A stretch of 64,000 nt of DNA from Oasisia sp. SBJ-2009 (Eukaryota > Annelida > Polychaeta > Sabellida > Siboglinidae), in assembly GCA_964017155.1 (NCBI GenBank), contig OZ024857.1, positions 7,482,190-7,546,189 on the forward strand. The letters run 5' to 3'. The notes under the pieces were generated by a model that ran no database searches, was not told the origin of the DNA, and worked only from the letters and a program-made list of their open reading frames with translations. Each line of letters opens with the position of its first letter. Position 1 is the first letter of the stretch. A program made the translations under genes and the position numbers. Below are positions 13,318-47,925 of the stretch, piece by piece.

Positions 13318-14994
13318 TACTAGTACTAAAATCTACCTGAACAATTGCCAGCGTAATGGCTATATATGGCAGACTGATCGCGCCACAGGTGACACTGAGC
13401 AGGATAATTCACTATTCTAAATCGTTCGAATTTTCAATAAGGACAAACATTCTACTTTTCTTTATCTTCCTCCTGGTTCATTCTATCAGTGGATGTTCAG
13501 TATTCGTCTTTTACTCATTTGTGTGACGTAGCAGCGGTCGATTAGTTGCAGGTATCTCGTGACAATAGATGTATATTTGATTCACACGAAGGCTGCCCAC
13601 CGTGACGCGGGAGAACTGAGGCAATGTCCAACTTGTAAAAAATGGAAAAACAAATGATCCTCCGAGGTACACGCCACAGCACCACACGGGGCGAGATAAG
13701 AGAGATTCGTTGCATAAGAAAAATGTCACCCACAAGAACGGATTTAAGTCTGCGAATGACGACGAGTGCCCGTCATTGTCAACTGCCAACAAGTGTTACA
13801 TCTGTCATTGTCGAAACGAGACTGGGAGTGACACCAGAGGTTTGGACCATGACAGAGATTGTTCACGAACGGAAGTAACAGAGATGGATGGACTTATTTC
13901 ATGTAAATTTGTCCGTATTTGTTTTCTAGCGAAACCCGTAAGTTTGTTTGAGACAATAATGAGCATGACAGAGAGATCAAGCGGAAATTCGTCAACATTT
14001 TATAAATTTCTGAACACGAAGGGAAGTAATCAGCTGATTTTAAGACCACGCGAGCTTATAGTTGATGTGGCGCGCGTTGTTAATCTCAGGATACGCACTT
14101 ATTCACTCACAGTGTACTGACTTATACTGATATTTGCAGCATCTATCTTCAGGATCTAGTCCTGGTCTTACGTCCCCCCCCCACATACGAACGAACTTGG
14201 TTATCTGCTGCCTTTGTTGTTGTTATAAATCGGCTTGCGGCCTGTCGTGCCTAGTTCCAATCCTATTCGCTCTAGGCCAATGTTCATTCGCTCATCGTGT
14301 ACACAGATTTCAGTCAGCGTCATCTATTTTATACTATTCATATAACGTAAACCATTATGATAAACGTGTGTATATGTTGTATGTGTTTGAGCAGGATATT
14401 CAGATTTAAATTCGGAGAACATACGTAGGGGTGGACGTTTGGAAGGGGTCATGGGGTCATGGGGTCATGGGGTCATGGGGTAAGACTTATATCGCGTGAG
14501 CTCAAATGAAAGACGCTGACTACGTAAGTGAGAGGAGAGAGAACAGGTTTGCTAAAGACAACTTCGTCCGAAGACTGGTAGGATTGAAGTGAATTAGCAA
14601 GCGAAAACGACAGTTCTATATAAGCAAGTATCAATAAAATAATAATTACGGCTACTATGGATCCGATAAGTCGGGGCACTAGGCGTAACGGTTGTGACGA
14701 AGAAAGCAGACGCCTGGAGAATGTAACAGAACGAACAACATAGAATGTTATTAGGCAGAACTTTTGTGATGAAGACATTTGGCGCCGGGAGATTGAACCA
14801 GAAGGAACACATAGTATAGAATATTAGAAAGATGGGACAAGAAATGAGATTGGCGTAAAAGAAAGTTTTAAAAAGCAATTGAATAAACCGGGCTGGACAT
14901 TAGCTGAAATAATGGCAGTGGAACAGTTGGAAATAAAATAGTTGCCCGGAGAGTGAAAGGAAAATGAACTTGAGGACGAAACAGACAGCATTGG
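13318..14994. other. Unique sequence, no gene recognised
   Basis: Includes a 4-copy GGGTCATG repeat at 14447-14480. ORFs of up to 136 codons (13710-14120) show no recognisable domain and overlap others on both strands. Confidence 0.5.
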
Positions 14995-16367
14995 AAGGAC
15001 TGTCACGATGCGATGTAGTTGGTCGGTTTGGAAGGACTGTCACGGTGCGATGTAGTTGGTCGGTTTGGGAAGATTGTCACGGTGCGATGTAGTTGGTCGG
15101 TTTGGGAGGACTGTCACGATGCGATGTAGTTGGTCGGTTTGGGAGGACTGTCACGGTGCGATGTAGTTGGTCGGTTTGGGAGGACTGTCACGATGCGATG
15201 TAGTTGGTCGGTTTGGGAGGACTGTCACGGTGCGATGTAGTTGGTCGGTTTGGGAGGACTGTCACGGTGCGATGTAGTTGGTCGGTTTGGAAGGACTGTC
15301 ACGGTGCGATGTAGTTGGTCGGTTTTGGAGGACTGTCACGGTGCGATGTAGTTGGTCGGTTTGGGAGGACTGTCACGATACGATGTAGTTGGTCGGTTTG
15401 GGAAGACTGTCACGATGCGATGTATATGGTCGGTTTGGGAGGACTGTCACGGTGCGATGTAGTTGGTCGGTTTGGGAGGACTGTCACGGTGCGATGTAGT
15501 TGGTCGGTTTGGGAGGACTGTCACGATGCGATGTAGTTGGTCGGTTTGGGAGGACTGTCACGGTGCGATGTAGTTGGTCGGTTTGGAAGGACTGTCACGA
15601 TGCGATGTAGTTGGTCGGTTTGGGAGGACTGTCACGGTGCGATGTAGTTGGTCGGTTTGGGAAGACTGTCACGGTGCGATGTACTTGGTCGGTTTGGGAG
15701 GACTGTCACGGTGCGATGTAGTTGGTCGGTTTGGGAGGACTGTCACGATGCGATGTAGTTGGTCGGTTTGGGAGGACTGTCACGGTGCGATGTAGGTGGT
15801 CGGTTTGGGAGGACTGTCACGATGCGATGTAATTGGTCGGTTTTGGAAGATTGTCACAATGCGATGTAGTTGGTCGGTTTGGGAGGACTGTCACGATGCG
15901 ATGTAATTGGTCGGTTGGGGAAGATTGTCACAATGCGATGTAGTTGGTCGGTTTGGGAAGACTGTCACGATGCGATGTAGTTGGTCGGTTTGGGAAGATT
16001 GTCACAATGCGATGTAGTTGGTCGGTTTGGAAGGACTGTCACAATGCGATGTAGTTGGTCGGTTTGGAAGGACTGTCACAATGCGATGTAGTTGGTCGGT
16101 TTGAGAGGACTGTCACAATGCGATGTAGTTGGTCGGTTTGGAAGGACTGTCACAATGCGATGTAGTTGGTCGGTTTGAGAGGACTGTCACAATGCGATGT
16201 AGTTGGTCGGTTTGAGAGGACTGTCACAATGCGATGTAGTTGGTCGGTTTGAGAGGACTGTCACAATGCGATGTAGTTGGTCGGTTTGAGAGGACTGTCA
16301 CAATGCGATGTAGTTGGTCGGTTTGAGAGGACTGTCACAATGCGATGTAGTTGGTCGGTTTGGGAGG
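14995..16367. repeat. 37-bp minisatellite, about 37 copies
   Basis: Unit: GGACTGTCACGRTGCGATG then TAGTTGGTCGGTTTGGGA. Copies toward the right carry CACAATGCG and TTTGAGAGG, showing a gradient of subfamilies. It is unrelated in sequence to the other 37-bp array at 934. Confidence 0.97.
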
Positions 16368-16539
16368 ATGGGTAAGTAAGACAGAACAACTAGTGTGCTT
16401 GGTGCGTTTGATGGAGAAAGACGTTGAAGAAAAGTGAGGGGAAAAGGAAACGAAAATAAAACAGACAGAAGCATTGACGCAAGCCTACTGCCACGGCCCA
16501 GATACGCTGTGAAAGGCGAGGAACTCGGCCACGGAATAG

Positions 16540-16742
16540 TAGTGTGATACACACACTGAGTGTTGTCGTCGTGTGAGTCTGTGAATACAGTGGATACGAT
16601 ATACACACACTGAGTGTTGTCGTCGTGTGAGTCTGTGAATACAGTGGATATGATACACACACTGAGTGTTGTCGTCGTGTGAGTCTGTGAATACAGTGGA
16701 TATGATACACACACTGAGTGTTGTCGTCGTGTGAGTCTTTGT
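16540..16742. repeat. 52-54-bp tandem repeat, 4 copies
   Basis: Units share ACACACTGAGTGTTGTCG and GTGTGAGTCTGTGAATACAG. Confidence 0.93.
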
Positions 16743-18479
16743 TCTAGACGAGGTTGTGGACCACAGAACACGTGGCGGTCCAGTGGACATGTCAACCAGA
16801 CAGTGGAATGTGAGGCAGGAACATTTGCACGTGCTTTTGAAAGAGAGACTAAAGGTCGTTGGTGTCGATCACCGGGAAAAATAGAACCCAGAGTGAAAGC
16901 AGGAAAATGCATCAGAGATCATGGTCTCGATGTGTACATACTCCAAATATAACTTGTGTTGTTATAGAGATCATGGTCTCGATGGGTATACGTACTCTAA
17001 ATCTGGTGTATATGGCTACTGCTAAAAGGGCGTACACCGTGAACGCTTTGTTTATGGTGATAAGTATGTAATATTAGTGTCCGTAAACTCTTAGACGTAT
17101 ATCGCTCGCCTTTCTATCTCTGCTTCGTGTTATCGGGTTCAGCAACTGAAGGATGAAAAAGTGTGGTGTGTTGTGAATTACCAATAGAAGTGTGTGATTT
17201 GCTTTTCGCCAAATCTGATTTACTCATATATCTAAATGTATGAAATTATTTCAGTTGATTATAATATTTACAACATACGTTACGTATACTGTATGTTTAC
17301 TGGATTTATGTATTAGTGCATTTTTATTATTTCTAAATAAATTAGCCTTAACACCATCATAAACCAGAATCTCTTTTACATTTTCCAGTTAGTATTTATT
17401 GAAATTATAATTGTAAATTGTAAACAACAGATCATAGAGAACTTGAGTGGGACAGGTGAGGCGTAACTCGATCTTTAGAGACTACAGACAACATACGTCA
17501 CAACAGTTGCAACTACACGACACCGTCGGAACTGGAGCGCAAGCAGACGGTCCGTATGAGACAATCAGACGGTCCGTATGAGACAATCAGACGGTCTGTA
17601 TGAGACAATCAGACGGTCCGTATGAAACAATCAGACGGCCAGTGTGAGACAGCCAGAAACCATAGAGCAATCATCTGACGGCGACTAATCGCTTCAGTCG
17701 AAGCGTTTGCACGCCATTCGATAATTAACCCTTCCCGGCATTGAAGCGTCGTAAATTGCGGTGTCATCCTATATGACATCAGCGACATGACGTCTTTACA
17801 ATACATTTTCCAACACGAACGAACGCACACACGCATGTATAACCAGCATATACTCGCGCAAAAATACACACACGCACACATACATAATAATATGCGTGCA
17901 AAATATGCACAAACAACCGCACGCACGCACACTTCACTACATCGGTTATACAGCAACAATTCCCGTGCAGGTGGAGAGCTCTCCTGTTTTTGGAATGGTA
18001 TATGTAATAAATAGTTAATGATATTAATTACCGGACTCGGAATATCAGCACCAGACATCATGATGATGTATTTGTCTCACATACGCTGCAACAAGTAACA
18101 CAATTATGACTGAGAAATCATATTACCAGCACACAAAAGACAAATGCACGCCACATAAGCGGGAGATTGCGAGATACGTGATTCGCATCAAGACCAATAT
18201 TTCTGTCGCATATTAAATTATGGTCTCAGACTGACATCAGGATTCTACACAACGTATGACAGGAACAACTAAATATTCACCGGGAGAATGGTCAACATAA
18301 TGTTGGTGTGGGAGAATGGTCAACATAATGTTGGTGTGAACGAAACTCCTCTGCAAAAAATATTTAATCTATTTTGACTTCGTCGTAAGGAGAAGCCATG
18401 TTGCCGTGTTCACTGGTGTTTGTAATCACAACTTCGAAGGTAATAAGTTCAGACTTTACACCATAAGAATCCGAAAAGC
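16743..18479. other. Unique sequence with a short 22-bp repeat
   Basis: 17540-17640 holds about five units of CAGACGGTCCGTATGAGACA. 18290-18335 has a 29-bp duplication (GGGAGAATGGTCAACATAAT). No gene recognised. Confidence 0.6.
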
Positions 18480-19336
18480 ATGACTGCGTGCTTTTATCTT
18501 CAACGTCTACATGCACACCATTCTATGATAGACACGACTGCTTGCTTTTATCTTCAAAGTGTACTTGCACACCATTCTATGATAGACACGACTGCGTGCT
18601 TTCATCTTCAACGTGTACTTGCACACCATTCTATGATAGACACGACTGCGTGCTTTTATCTTCAACGTCTACTTGCACACCATTCTATGATAGACACGAC
18701 TGCGTGCTTTTATCTTCAACGTCTACTTGCACACCATTCTATGATAGACACGACTGCGTGCTTTTATCTTCAACGTGTAATTGCACACCATTCTATGATA
18801 GAGACGACTGCGTGCTTTTATCTTCAACGTCTACTTGCACACCATTCTATGATAGACACGACTGCGTGCCTTTATCATCAACGTCTACTTGCACACCATT
18901 CTAGGGTAGACACGACTGCGTGCTTTTATCTTCAACGTCTACTTGCACACCATTCTATGATAGACACGACTGCGTGCTTTTATCTTCAACGTCTACTTGC
19001 ACACCATTCTATGATAGACACGACTGCGTGCTTTTATCTTCAACGTCTACTTGCACACCATTCTATGATAGACACGACTGCGTGCTTTTATCTTCAACGT
19101 GTACTTGCACACCATTCTATGATAGACACGACTGCGTGTTTTATCTTCAACGTCTACTTGCACACCATTCTATGATAGACACGACTGCGTGCTTTTATCA
19201 TCAACGTCTACTTGCACACCATTCTAGGGTAGACACGACTGCGTGCTTTTATCTTCAACGTCTACTTGCACACCATTCTATGACAGACACGACTGCGTGC
19301 TTTTATCTTCAACGTCTACTTGCACACCGTTCTAGG
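18480..19336. repeat. 54-bp minisatellite, about 16 copies
   Basis: Unit: CGACTGCGTGCTTTTATC, TTCAACGTCTACTTGC, ACACCATTCTATGATAGACA. The period is divisible by 3, so + strand frames stay open for up to 231 codons; there is no independent sign of translation. Confidence 0.96.
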
Positions 19337-19394
19337 AGTCCGCGACAGGTTAGTTCAGTTTCCGTGGATGTGATCGATTACTTTCTCTGGTATA

Positions 19395-19620
19395 CATCCT
19401 ATATACATACTATACAGATAGGAACCCATCACGGACGACAGAGGTAACAAGGTTGAACGAAATTGCCCAAATGTCGACACAGCGCAGAACCACCGACCAC
19501 CATTCGGCAGCCACCACGATTCTAAACCTGGTTCCGCCGAACGGCAGTCAAGCACGCTACCACTTGACCACTTGACCATTTGACCACTTGACCACTTGAC
19601 AACTCGACCACTCGACCAGT
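19395..19620 (-). mobile_element. SINE copy with expanded A-box region
   Basis: The minus-strand tRNA-like head has an A box (TGGTCAAGTGG) and a degenerate B box region around 19520. The body contains ATTGCCCAAATGTCGACAC, similar to the copy at 5290. The A-box part is expanded into about seven 8-9-bp units (CCACTTGAC) at 19557-19618. Confidence 0.55.
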
Positions 19621-20123
19621 GCGTCTTACTTCATAGGATTGTCGTTGATAGAGGACATCACACTTTGTCGACGCCTGACAAATGAAACCTTGCAGCGGTG
19701 CAATCGACCGACATAACCATTGAACTGTTGCCTTGCATTTCTCTTGATCATATTGTAAAAGAAGCGAAACATATCGACGAAGTCGTCCAATATCCGCCTG
19801 TCTGAAAGCGACATCGGACGGCTCCTGACCGGCCTTTCTTGCCACGTTCGCTGGCGCCGATACAAGTCTGTGCGAATGTTACAAATACGGAAATAATTGA
19901 TTGACCCGATGTGTGTCTCGCGAGACAGGGACGCATAGCTAGCGGTCACCCGGCTACTGACCGTGTAATTGCGTGCGCGGGGGCCCGTGGACCACGGTTC
20001 CTTTTGTCTTGTTGTTAATACGCCTCCATGTATATACACCGTTATAGAATATGTTCTACCAGAATAAAAAAATAAAACAAACAATTTATTTCGTAAATTG
20101 AACCATACGAGCGAGACGCAGAA
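19621..20123 (-). other. Unassigned ORF region
   Basis: Two overlapping - strand frames (for example VARKAGQEPSDVAFRQADIG and SDRRILDDFVDMFRFFYN) are richer in charged residues than the neighbouring noise, but I do not recognise either, and no splice structure could be fixed. It could be an undetected exon or chance. Confidence 0.25.
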
Positions 20124-20613
20124 ATGTAGACGACTGAAGTAGTAAACACAACTACTGAAGAGTGAGACATGTAGACGATTGAAGTAGTAAACACAGCTAC
20201 TGAAGAGTGAGACATGTAGACGACTGAAGTAGTAAACACAACTACTGAAGAGTGAGACATGTAGACGATTGAAGTAGTAAACACAGCTACTGAAGAGTGA
20301 GACATGTAGACGACTGAAGTAGTAAACACAGCTACTGAAGAGTGAGACATGTAGACGATTGAAGTAGTAAACACAACTACTGAAGAGTGAGACATGTAGA
20401 CGATTGAAGTAGTAAACACAGCTACTGAAGAGTGAGACATGTAGACGACTGAAGTAGTAAACACAGCTACTGAAGAGTGAGACATGTAGACGATTGAAGT
20501 AGTAAACACAACTACTGAAGAGTGAGACATGTAGACGATTGAAGTAGTAAACACAACTACTGAAGAGTGAGACATGTAGACGACTGAAGTAGTAAACACA
20601 GCTACTGAAGAGT
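20124..20613. repeat. 45-bp minisatellite, 11 copies
   Basis: Unit: GACATGTAGACGAYTGAAG, TAGTAAACACARCTACTG, AAGAGTGA. It contains the inverted pair AGTAG/CTACT. A 15-bp repeat (ACGTATGGTCAAAG, about 5 copies) follows at 20612-20680. Confidence 0.96.
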
Positions 20614-20967
20614 CGTATGGTCAAAGACGTATGGTCAAAGACGTATGATCAAAGACGTATGGTCAAAGACGCATGGTCAGTAGGTTGTAACGAGTCGTCG
20701 GATGTATGTTAGTGATCTCCTTCTCTGCGTCTTGAAGTGTTCTTTGAATGCTAGGCCCATCGGTTCTCTCTTTGTATATAGCAAATGTGCCCAGTCCAGC
20801 GGAGGGTACTGTGTCCTACGTCTGATGACGTTCACTCATATAGGACGCAACCTCATTGCACCTCAAATACGCTTATTAACTAAACTTGCCATCAGACTAT
20901 GTTTACATTTATTCGTCGAAAAAATCCAATTAATAAAAATGATATGTATAATTTAACGCAAAGTTAG

Positions 20968-21157
<190 letters not shown>

Positions 21158-21867
21158 ACACAGCTGTATGCATGTGTCTGGATTATTCATGTTTGGACTT
21201 TTCCTATTATAGGTGTAGGTTTACCAGTTTCCGTGTGACGAGATGTTTTCAGTAGAACAACACACCGCGTGGTGCCGTTGTTACGTGTATGGCTAATTTA
21301 CTCGATCAAGTAATGTTTGTGATTTTCCGAATTTTACCATTACGAATATGTATCGCTAAATGGCACCACTTTTCGTTTTCTGAGAGGTTTTGCCGCCGTT
21401 GAGGTGTGTTTATCTTCTACACAGAATCATTAACAATGTCGCCTGAAATTACAACACTATAATTATATTATCTCGCAATACGTCTACTGCACCAGTTAAA
21501 AAAACACTTGACTATATTGTGACGGAAAACGTCGCATCATTATTTAGTTATCGTGATTTGGAACACATTCAATTAGCATTAGAGCTGTCACGAATATCAG
21601 TTGTGACGTGACGTCATGATGTCCAAGTTTGTGTCTGCTATTAATCGTAGCAACAACGGTATTGACAACGTGAAAAGAAGCCTTACTATATATCTATTTT
21701 CCTTCACTATTCATCAACGTCCATACATTTTCACGATAAATAATAGCTATTCCAAACGGCATCGTCAGGATATGCACTAGGCACAAACGATGGAAATAGC
21801 CTTCGAAATCCAGACTGAACTGAACGATACAGGGATGAATTGGCCAAAGATCCCCAACGTGCTACGG
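21158..21867. other. Unique AT-rich sequence, nothing recognised
   Basis: No exon-like ORF, RNA gene or array seen. Confidence 0.5.
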
Positions 21868-22445
21868 CTGATGTGATGTATGCTGACTGAGACTGGCTGA
21901 TGTGATGTATGCTCACTGAGACTGTCTGATGTGATGTATGCTCACTGAGACTGTCTGATGTGATGTATGCTCACTGAGACTGGCTGATGTGATGTATGCT
22001 CACTGAGACTGTCTGATGTGATGTATGCTCACTGATACTGGCTGATGTGATATATGCTCACTGAGACTGGCTGATGTGATGTATGCTCACTGAGACTGTC
22101 TGATGTGATGTATGCTCACTGAGACTGGCTGATGTGATGTATGCTCACTGAGACTGGCTGATGTGATATATGCTCACTGAGACTGTCTGATGTGATGTAT
22201 GCTCACTGAGACTGGCTGATGTGATGTATGCTCACTGAGACTGGCTGATGTGATGTATGCTCACTGAGACTGGCTGATGTGATGTATGCTCACTGAGACT
22301 GGCTGATGTGATGTATGCTCACTGAGACTGGATGATGTGATGTATGCTCACTGAGACTGGCTGATGTGATGTATGCTCACTGAGACTGTCTGATGTGATG
22401 TATGCTCACTGAGACTGGCTGATGTGATGTATGCTCACTGAGACT
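21868..22445. repeat. 29-bp minisatellite, about 20 copies
   Basis: Unit: CTGATGTGATGTATGCTC, ACTGAGACTGG (or GTC). Confidence 0.97.
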
Positions 22446-23257
22446 CGTCTCGTCTCGTCGCAGCGATCGTTGCAAAAAACCGCCACTCAGCCGAGACAAA
22501 ACAACAAAATCCCGTCCTGCCCTATCTCTTTCGTCTATATGACTTAGCTGACGCGGTATAATGCGACAGATTGACCCTCGAGCTGTACGCGAAATGGCTC
22601 GACGAACATGTCCTGGCAATCAGCGATTCCGTGTTTAACCGCCTTGTGTCGCTATGCGTGAAATACTAGGACAAGTTTCCGTAGCTAAATTGATCTCGGG
22701 CACCACAAGCGAGACGCAGAGGAACCTGAACAGTGCAGAGACTGGCTTACAACGTCGTATGAACCCACGTGACCAGCAGTACAAAGCCGCCAAGTTAGGA
22801 CACACTTCAGTTGAAAGCACATCTTAGTAATGGATATATGGATAAATGAATGTTTAAATTTTTATTGCGCGCAGTCACATTTAATCCAACCAAGACATTG
22901 TCAAGAAATTACTTCTAGAACGTGTTGTGTGTGACAAATGTTTTACGTTGCACACAACAAACTGTTACGTTACGGTACTTGCACCACGACGTTACACACA
23001 ACAAACTGTTACGTTACGGTACTTGCACCACGGTGGATACATTTTTAATAATTACCATAAAAATATATGTAGTTGTAAAATTAATAGATCAGTAAAAAAG
23101 TCAATATAAATAAATAATATTAGTCTTACTAATATTGAAATACTAATACTGATAAATAATAGTTAATTATATTACAAGTTAAAATTAATAATAAAATAGT
23201 TGATAAATAGTAGATATTAAACAATTTCGGATATTAAAAAAATCTTTTAAAAGTGAA
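22446..23257. other. Unique sequence with a 43-bp duplication
   Basis: 22948-23032 holds two copies of ACACAACAAACTGTTACG plus TTACGGTACTTGCACCACG. No gene recognised. Confidence 0.55.
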
Positions 23258-23264
23258 GTTGTAT

Positions 23265-23362
<98 letters not shown>
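23258..23362. repeat. (AGT)n microsatellite
   Basis: About 34 perfect trinucleotide units. Confidence 0.98.
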
Positions 23363-24695
<1,333 letters not shown>

Positions 24696-25165
24696 AAATT
24701 ACCGACACACTGAACCTCCTGATGTGTTTGGCCAGCTGACATTATGAACGGTACAGTTCACTGTGCTATCGCAGATAACTGTCTCCAGTTATAGTTAGTA
24801 TCAGTACAGTATAGCATCTCTCTACCATCGTTGTGTACATTCAGAATTTTATTTCATAAATCTGTTGTCGTTTATTTTCTGAACATTCAACTATCTACTT
24901 TATGAATTTATGAACAGTTTCTTCGTCGTCTACTCCATGCTGTGTTCTACCAGGCACATACACCTTCTAACATTAATAGACAGACAAAACGTTTGTTCAA
25001 CAGAACACGTTATTCCAATTGGGCAAACAAACTAATTGTTATTCTGATTATAAATAAAACAATATCACCTAAAATTCAGGTCTTAATGAAGATTGTCGAT
25101 GTTGATAAAGATATTTAAGCAAACGTTACATTTGTGATCGGAAGATAATCGAAGTAACATGTTGT

Positions 25166-26060
25166 TTAGCGTAGAATGACATGATGACCGTCGTGTAGCG
25201 TAGAATGACATGATGACCGCCGTGTAGCGTAGAATGACATGATGACCGTCGTGTAGCGTAGAATGACATGATGACCGTCGTGTAGCGTAGAATGACATGA
25301 TGACCGTCGTGTAGCGTAGAATGACATGATGACCGTCGTGTAGCGTAGAATGACATGTTGACCGTCGTGTAGCGTAGAATGACATGATGACCGTCGTGTA
25401 GCGTAGAATGACATGGACCGTCGTGTAGCGTAGAATGACATGTTGACCGTCGTGTAGCGTAGAATGACATGATGACCGTCGTGTAGCGTAGAATGACACG
25501 ATGACCGTCGTGTAGCGTAGAGTGACATGATGACCGTCGTGTAGCGTAGAGTGACATGTTGACCGTCGTGTAGCGTAGAATGACATGATGACCGTCGTGT
25601 AGCGTAGAATGACATGATGACCGTCGTGTAGCGTAGAATGACATGTTGACCGTCGTGTAGCGTAGAATGACATGATGACCGTCGTGTAGCGTAGAATGAT
25701 ATGATGACCGTCGTGTAGCGTAGAATGACATGATGACCGTCGTGTAGCGTAGAATGACACGATGACCGTCGTGTGGCGTAGAATGACATGATGACCGTCG
25801 TGTAGCGTAGAATGACACGATGACCGTCGTGTAGCGTAGAATGACACGATGACCGTCGTGTAGCGTAGAATGACACGATGACCGTCGTGTAGCGTAGAAT
25901 GACATGATGACTGTCGTGTAGCGTAGAATGACATGATGACCGTCGTGTAGCGTAGAATGACATGATGACCGTCGTGTAGCGTAGAATGACATGATGACCG
26001 TCGTGTAGCGTAGAATGACATGATGACCGTCGCGTGGCGTAGAATGAGATGATGACCGTC
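25166..26060. repeat. 29-bp minisatellite ending at the channel exon A acceptor
   Basis: About 31 copies of GACCGTCGTGTAGCGTAG plus AATGACATGAT. The last unit runs directly into the acceptor tract (GACCGTCGTGACGTTTCGTT), stopping about 20 bp before the AG. Confidence 0.97.
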
Positions 26061-26080
26061 GTGACGTTTCGTTGCTTCAG

Positions 26081-46080
<20,000 letters not shown>

Positions 46081-47027
46081 CGTGACGGCGTCGGTCGCAG
46101 CGCCAACCCCCGTCTCTCCCCAGTCGCACGAGTCAGCCCGTCAGTCACTCGCGTCGCCAGGCCGGGACAAATAGCTCGGTGACGGCGAGGCGTTAATGCA
46201 AGAATCTTGTACGTTGCAGAAACTACTGCGAACGTTTCGGCCGAAAAGCGTATGCGACGTCTCTCCGGGCGTTGGCCTGCATCCGATTGGACTGCAGTGA
46301 CGCGTTCGTGGTCACTGCTCGAGCGGACGGCTCAAGATACGCAGCTAAACAAGTGAAAAACTAACTCTAAATGCAGCGCACGAAACAAACAGTGACAGAT
46401 CGCTCGGCGATGACGTCATGGACATTGTTCTGAAGAGACAACCGTGGCCGCTGTACGACCCGGGCGGAATATGAACAGATACGGGTCAATGTACGTCTGG
46501 TGACGTCACACGCAGAACCAGACAATATGTAACGAGGGCGGTTTACTTATGACAAACAACGTGTGGTAACTGGTGGCGAAAGATGCAGAACAAAAAGGAT
46601 GTCTACAATGCTCAATGGTGTATAGAATTTGCTATTATACGGACCGTGAAAGAACTGTAGCATAAGAACACATAAGGGACTATCTGTTGGATTATATCGA
46701 TGCATGTATACAGAACAGCGGGTGGATTCTAAAATATTGTCTGTACAAACCATTCGATATTTAAGCGTAACAAGTTTGCCCTTTGTAGGTGGAGCCACCA
46801 TCTACACAACGTCTGACGGTGTATGTCGGCAGGAATGGTGTAATAATTCGATAGAGCAAATCTTTCAAAATAGACGTGTGACTCTTGCAAAAAATACTAG
46901 AAGTGATAGTAGTGGACAGCGAGACGGAGACGAACCGCACAGCAACACGATGACTGGAGAAACGTGTCAACTTACAACCTGCAGACACATCATTGGAAGA
47001 GGTGCTCGTCTCCAACACGGGAGACAG
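46081..47027. other. Downstream of the channel gene
   Basis: Presumed 3' UTR and intergenic DNA; no polyadenylation signal of the AATAAA type found by eye. Confidence 0.45.
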
Positions 47028-47925
47028 GTCCACACACGATGACACTGACAGACAGGTCCACACACGATGACACTGACAGACAGGTCCACACACGATGACA
47101 CTGACAGACAGGTCCACACACGATGACACTGACAGACAGGTCCACACACGATGACACTGACAGACAGGTCCACACACGATGACACTGACAGACAGGTCCA
47201 CACACGATGACACTGACAGACAGGTCCACACACGATGACACTGACAGACAGGTCCACACACGATGACACTGACAGACAGGTCCACACACGATGACACTGA
47301 CAGACAGGTCCACACACGATGACACTGACAGACACGTCCACACACGATGACACTGACAGACACGTCCACACACGATGACACTGACAGACACGTCCACACA
47401 CGATGACACTGACAGACACATCCACACATGATGACACTGGCAGACACATCCACACATGATGACACTGGCAGACACATCCACACATGATGACACTGACAGA
47501 CAGGTCCACACACGATGACACTGACAGACACGTCCACACACGATGACACTGACAGACACGTCCACACACGATGACACTGACAGACACATCCACACATGAT
47601 GACACTGGCAGACACATCCACACATGATGACACTGACAGACAGGTCCACACACGATGACACTGACAGACACGTCCACACACGATGACACTGACAGACACG
47701 TCCACACACGATGACACTGACAGACACGTCCACACACGATGACACTGACAGACACATCCACACATGATGACACTGGCAGACACATCCACACATGATGACA
47801 CTGACAGACACGTCCACACACGATGACACTGACAGACACATCCACACACGATGACACTGACACACACATCCACACATGATGACACTGACAGACACGTCCA
47901 CATACGATGACACATCCACACATGA
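47028..47925. repeat. 28-bp minisatellite between the convergent genes, about 32 copies
   Basis: Unit: CGATGACACTGACAGACAG plus GTCCACACA. Left copies have CAGGTCC, right copies CACGTCC or CACATCC, showing segment-wise homogenisation. Minus-strand ORFs of about 400 codons follow from the period only. Confidence 0.97.
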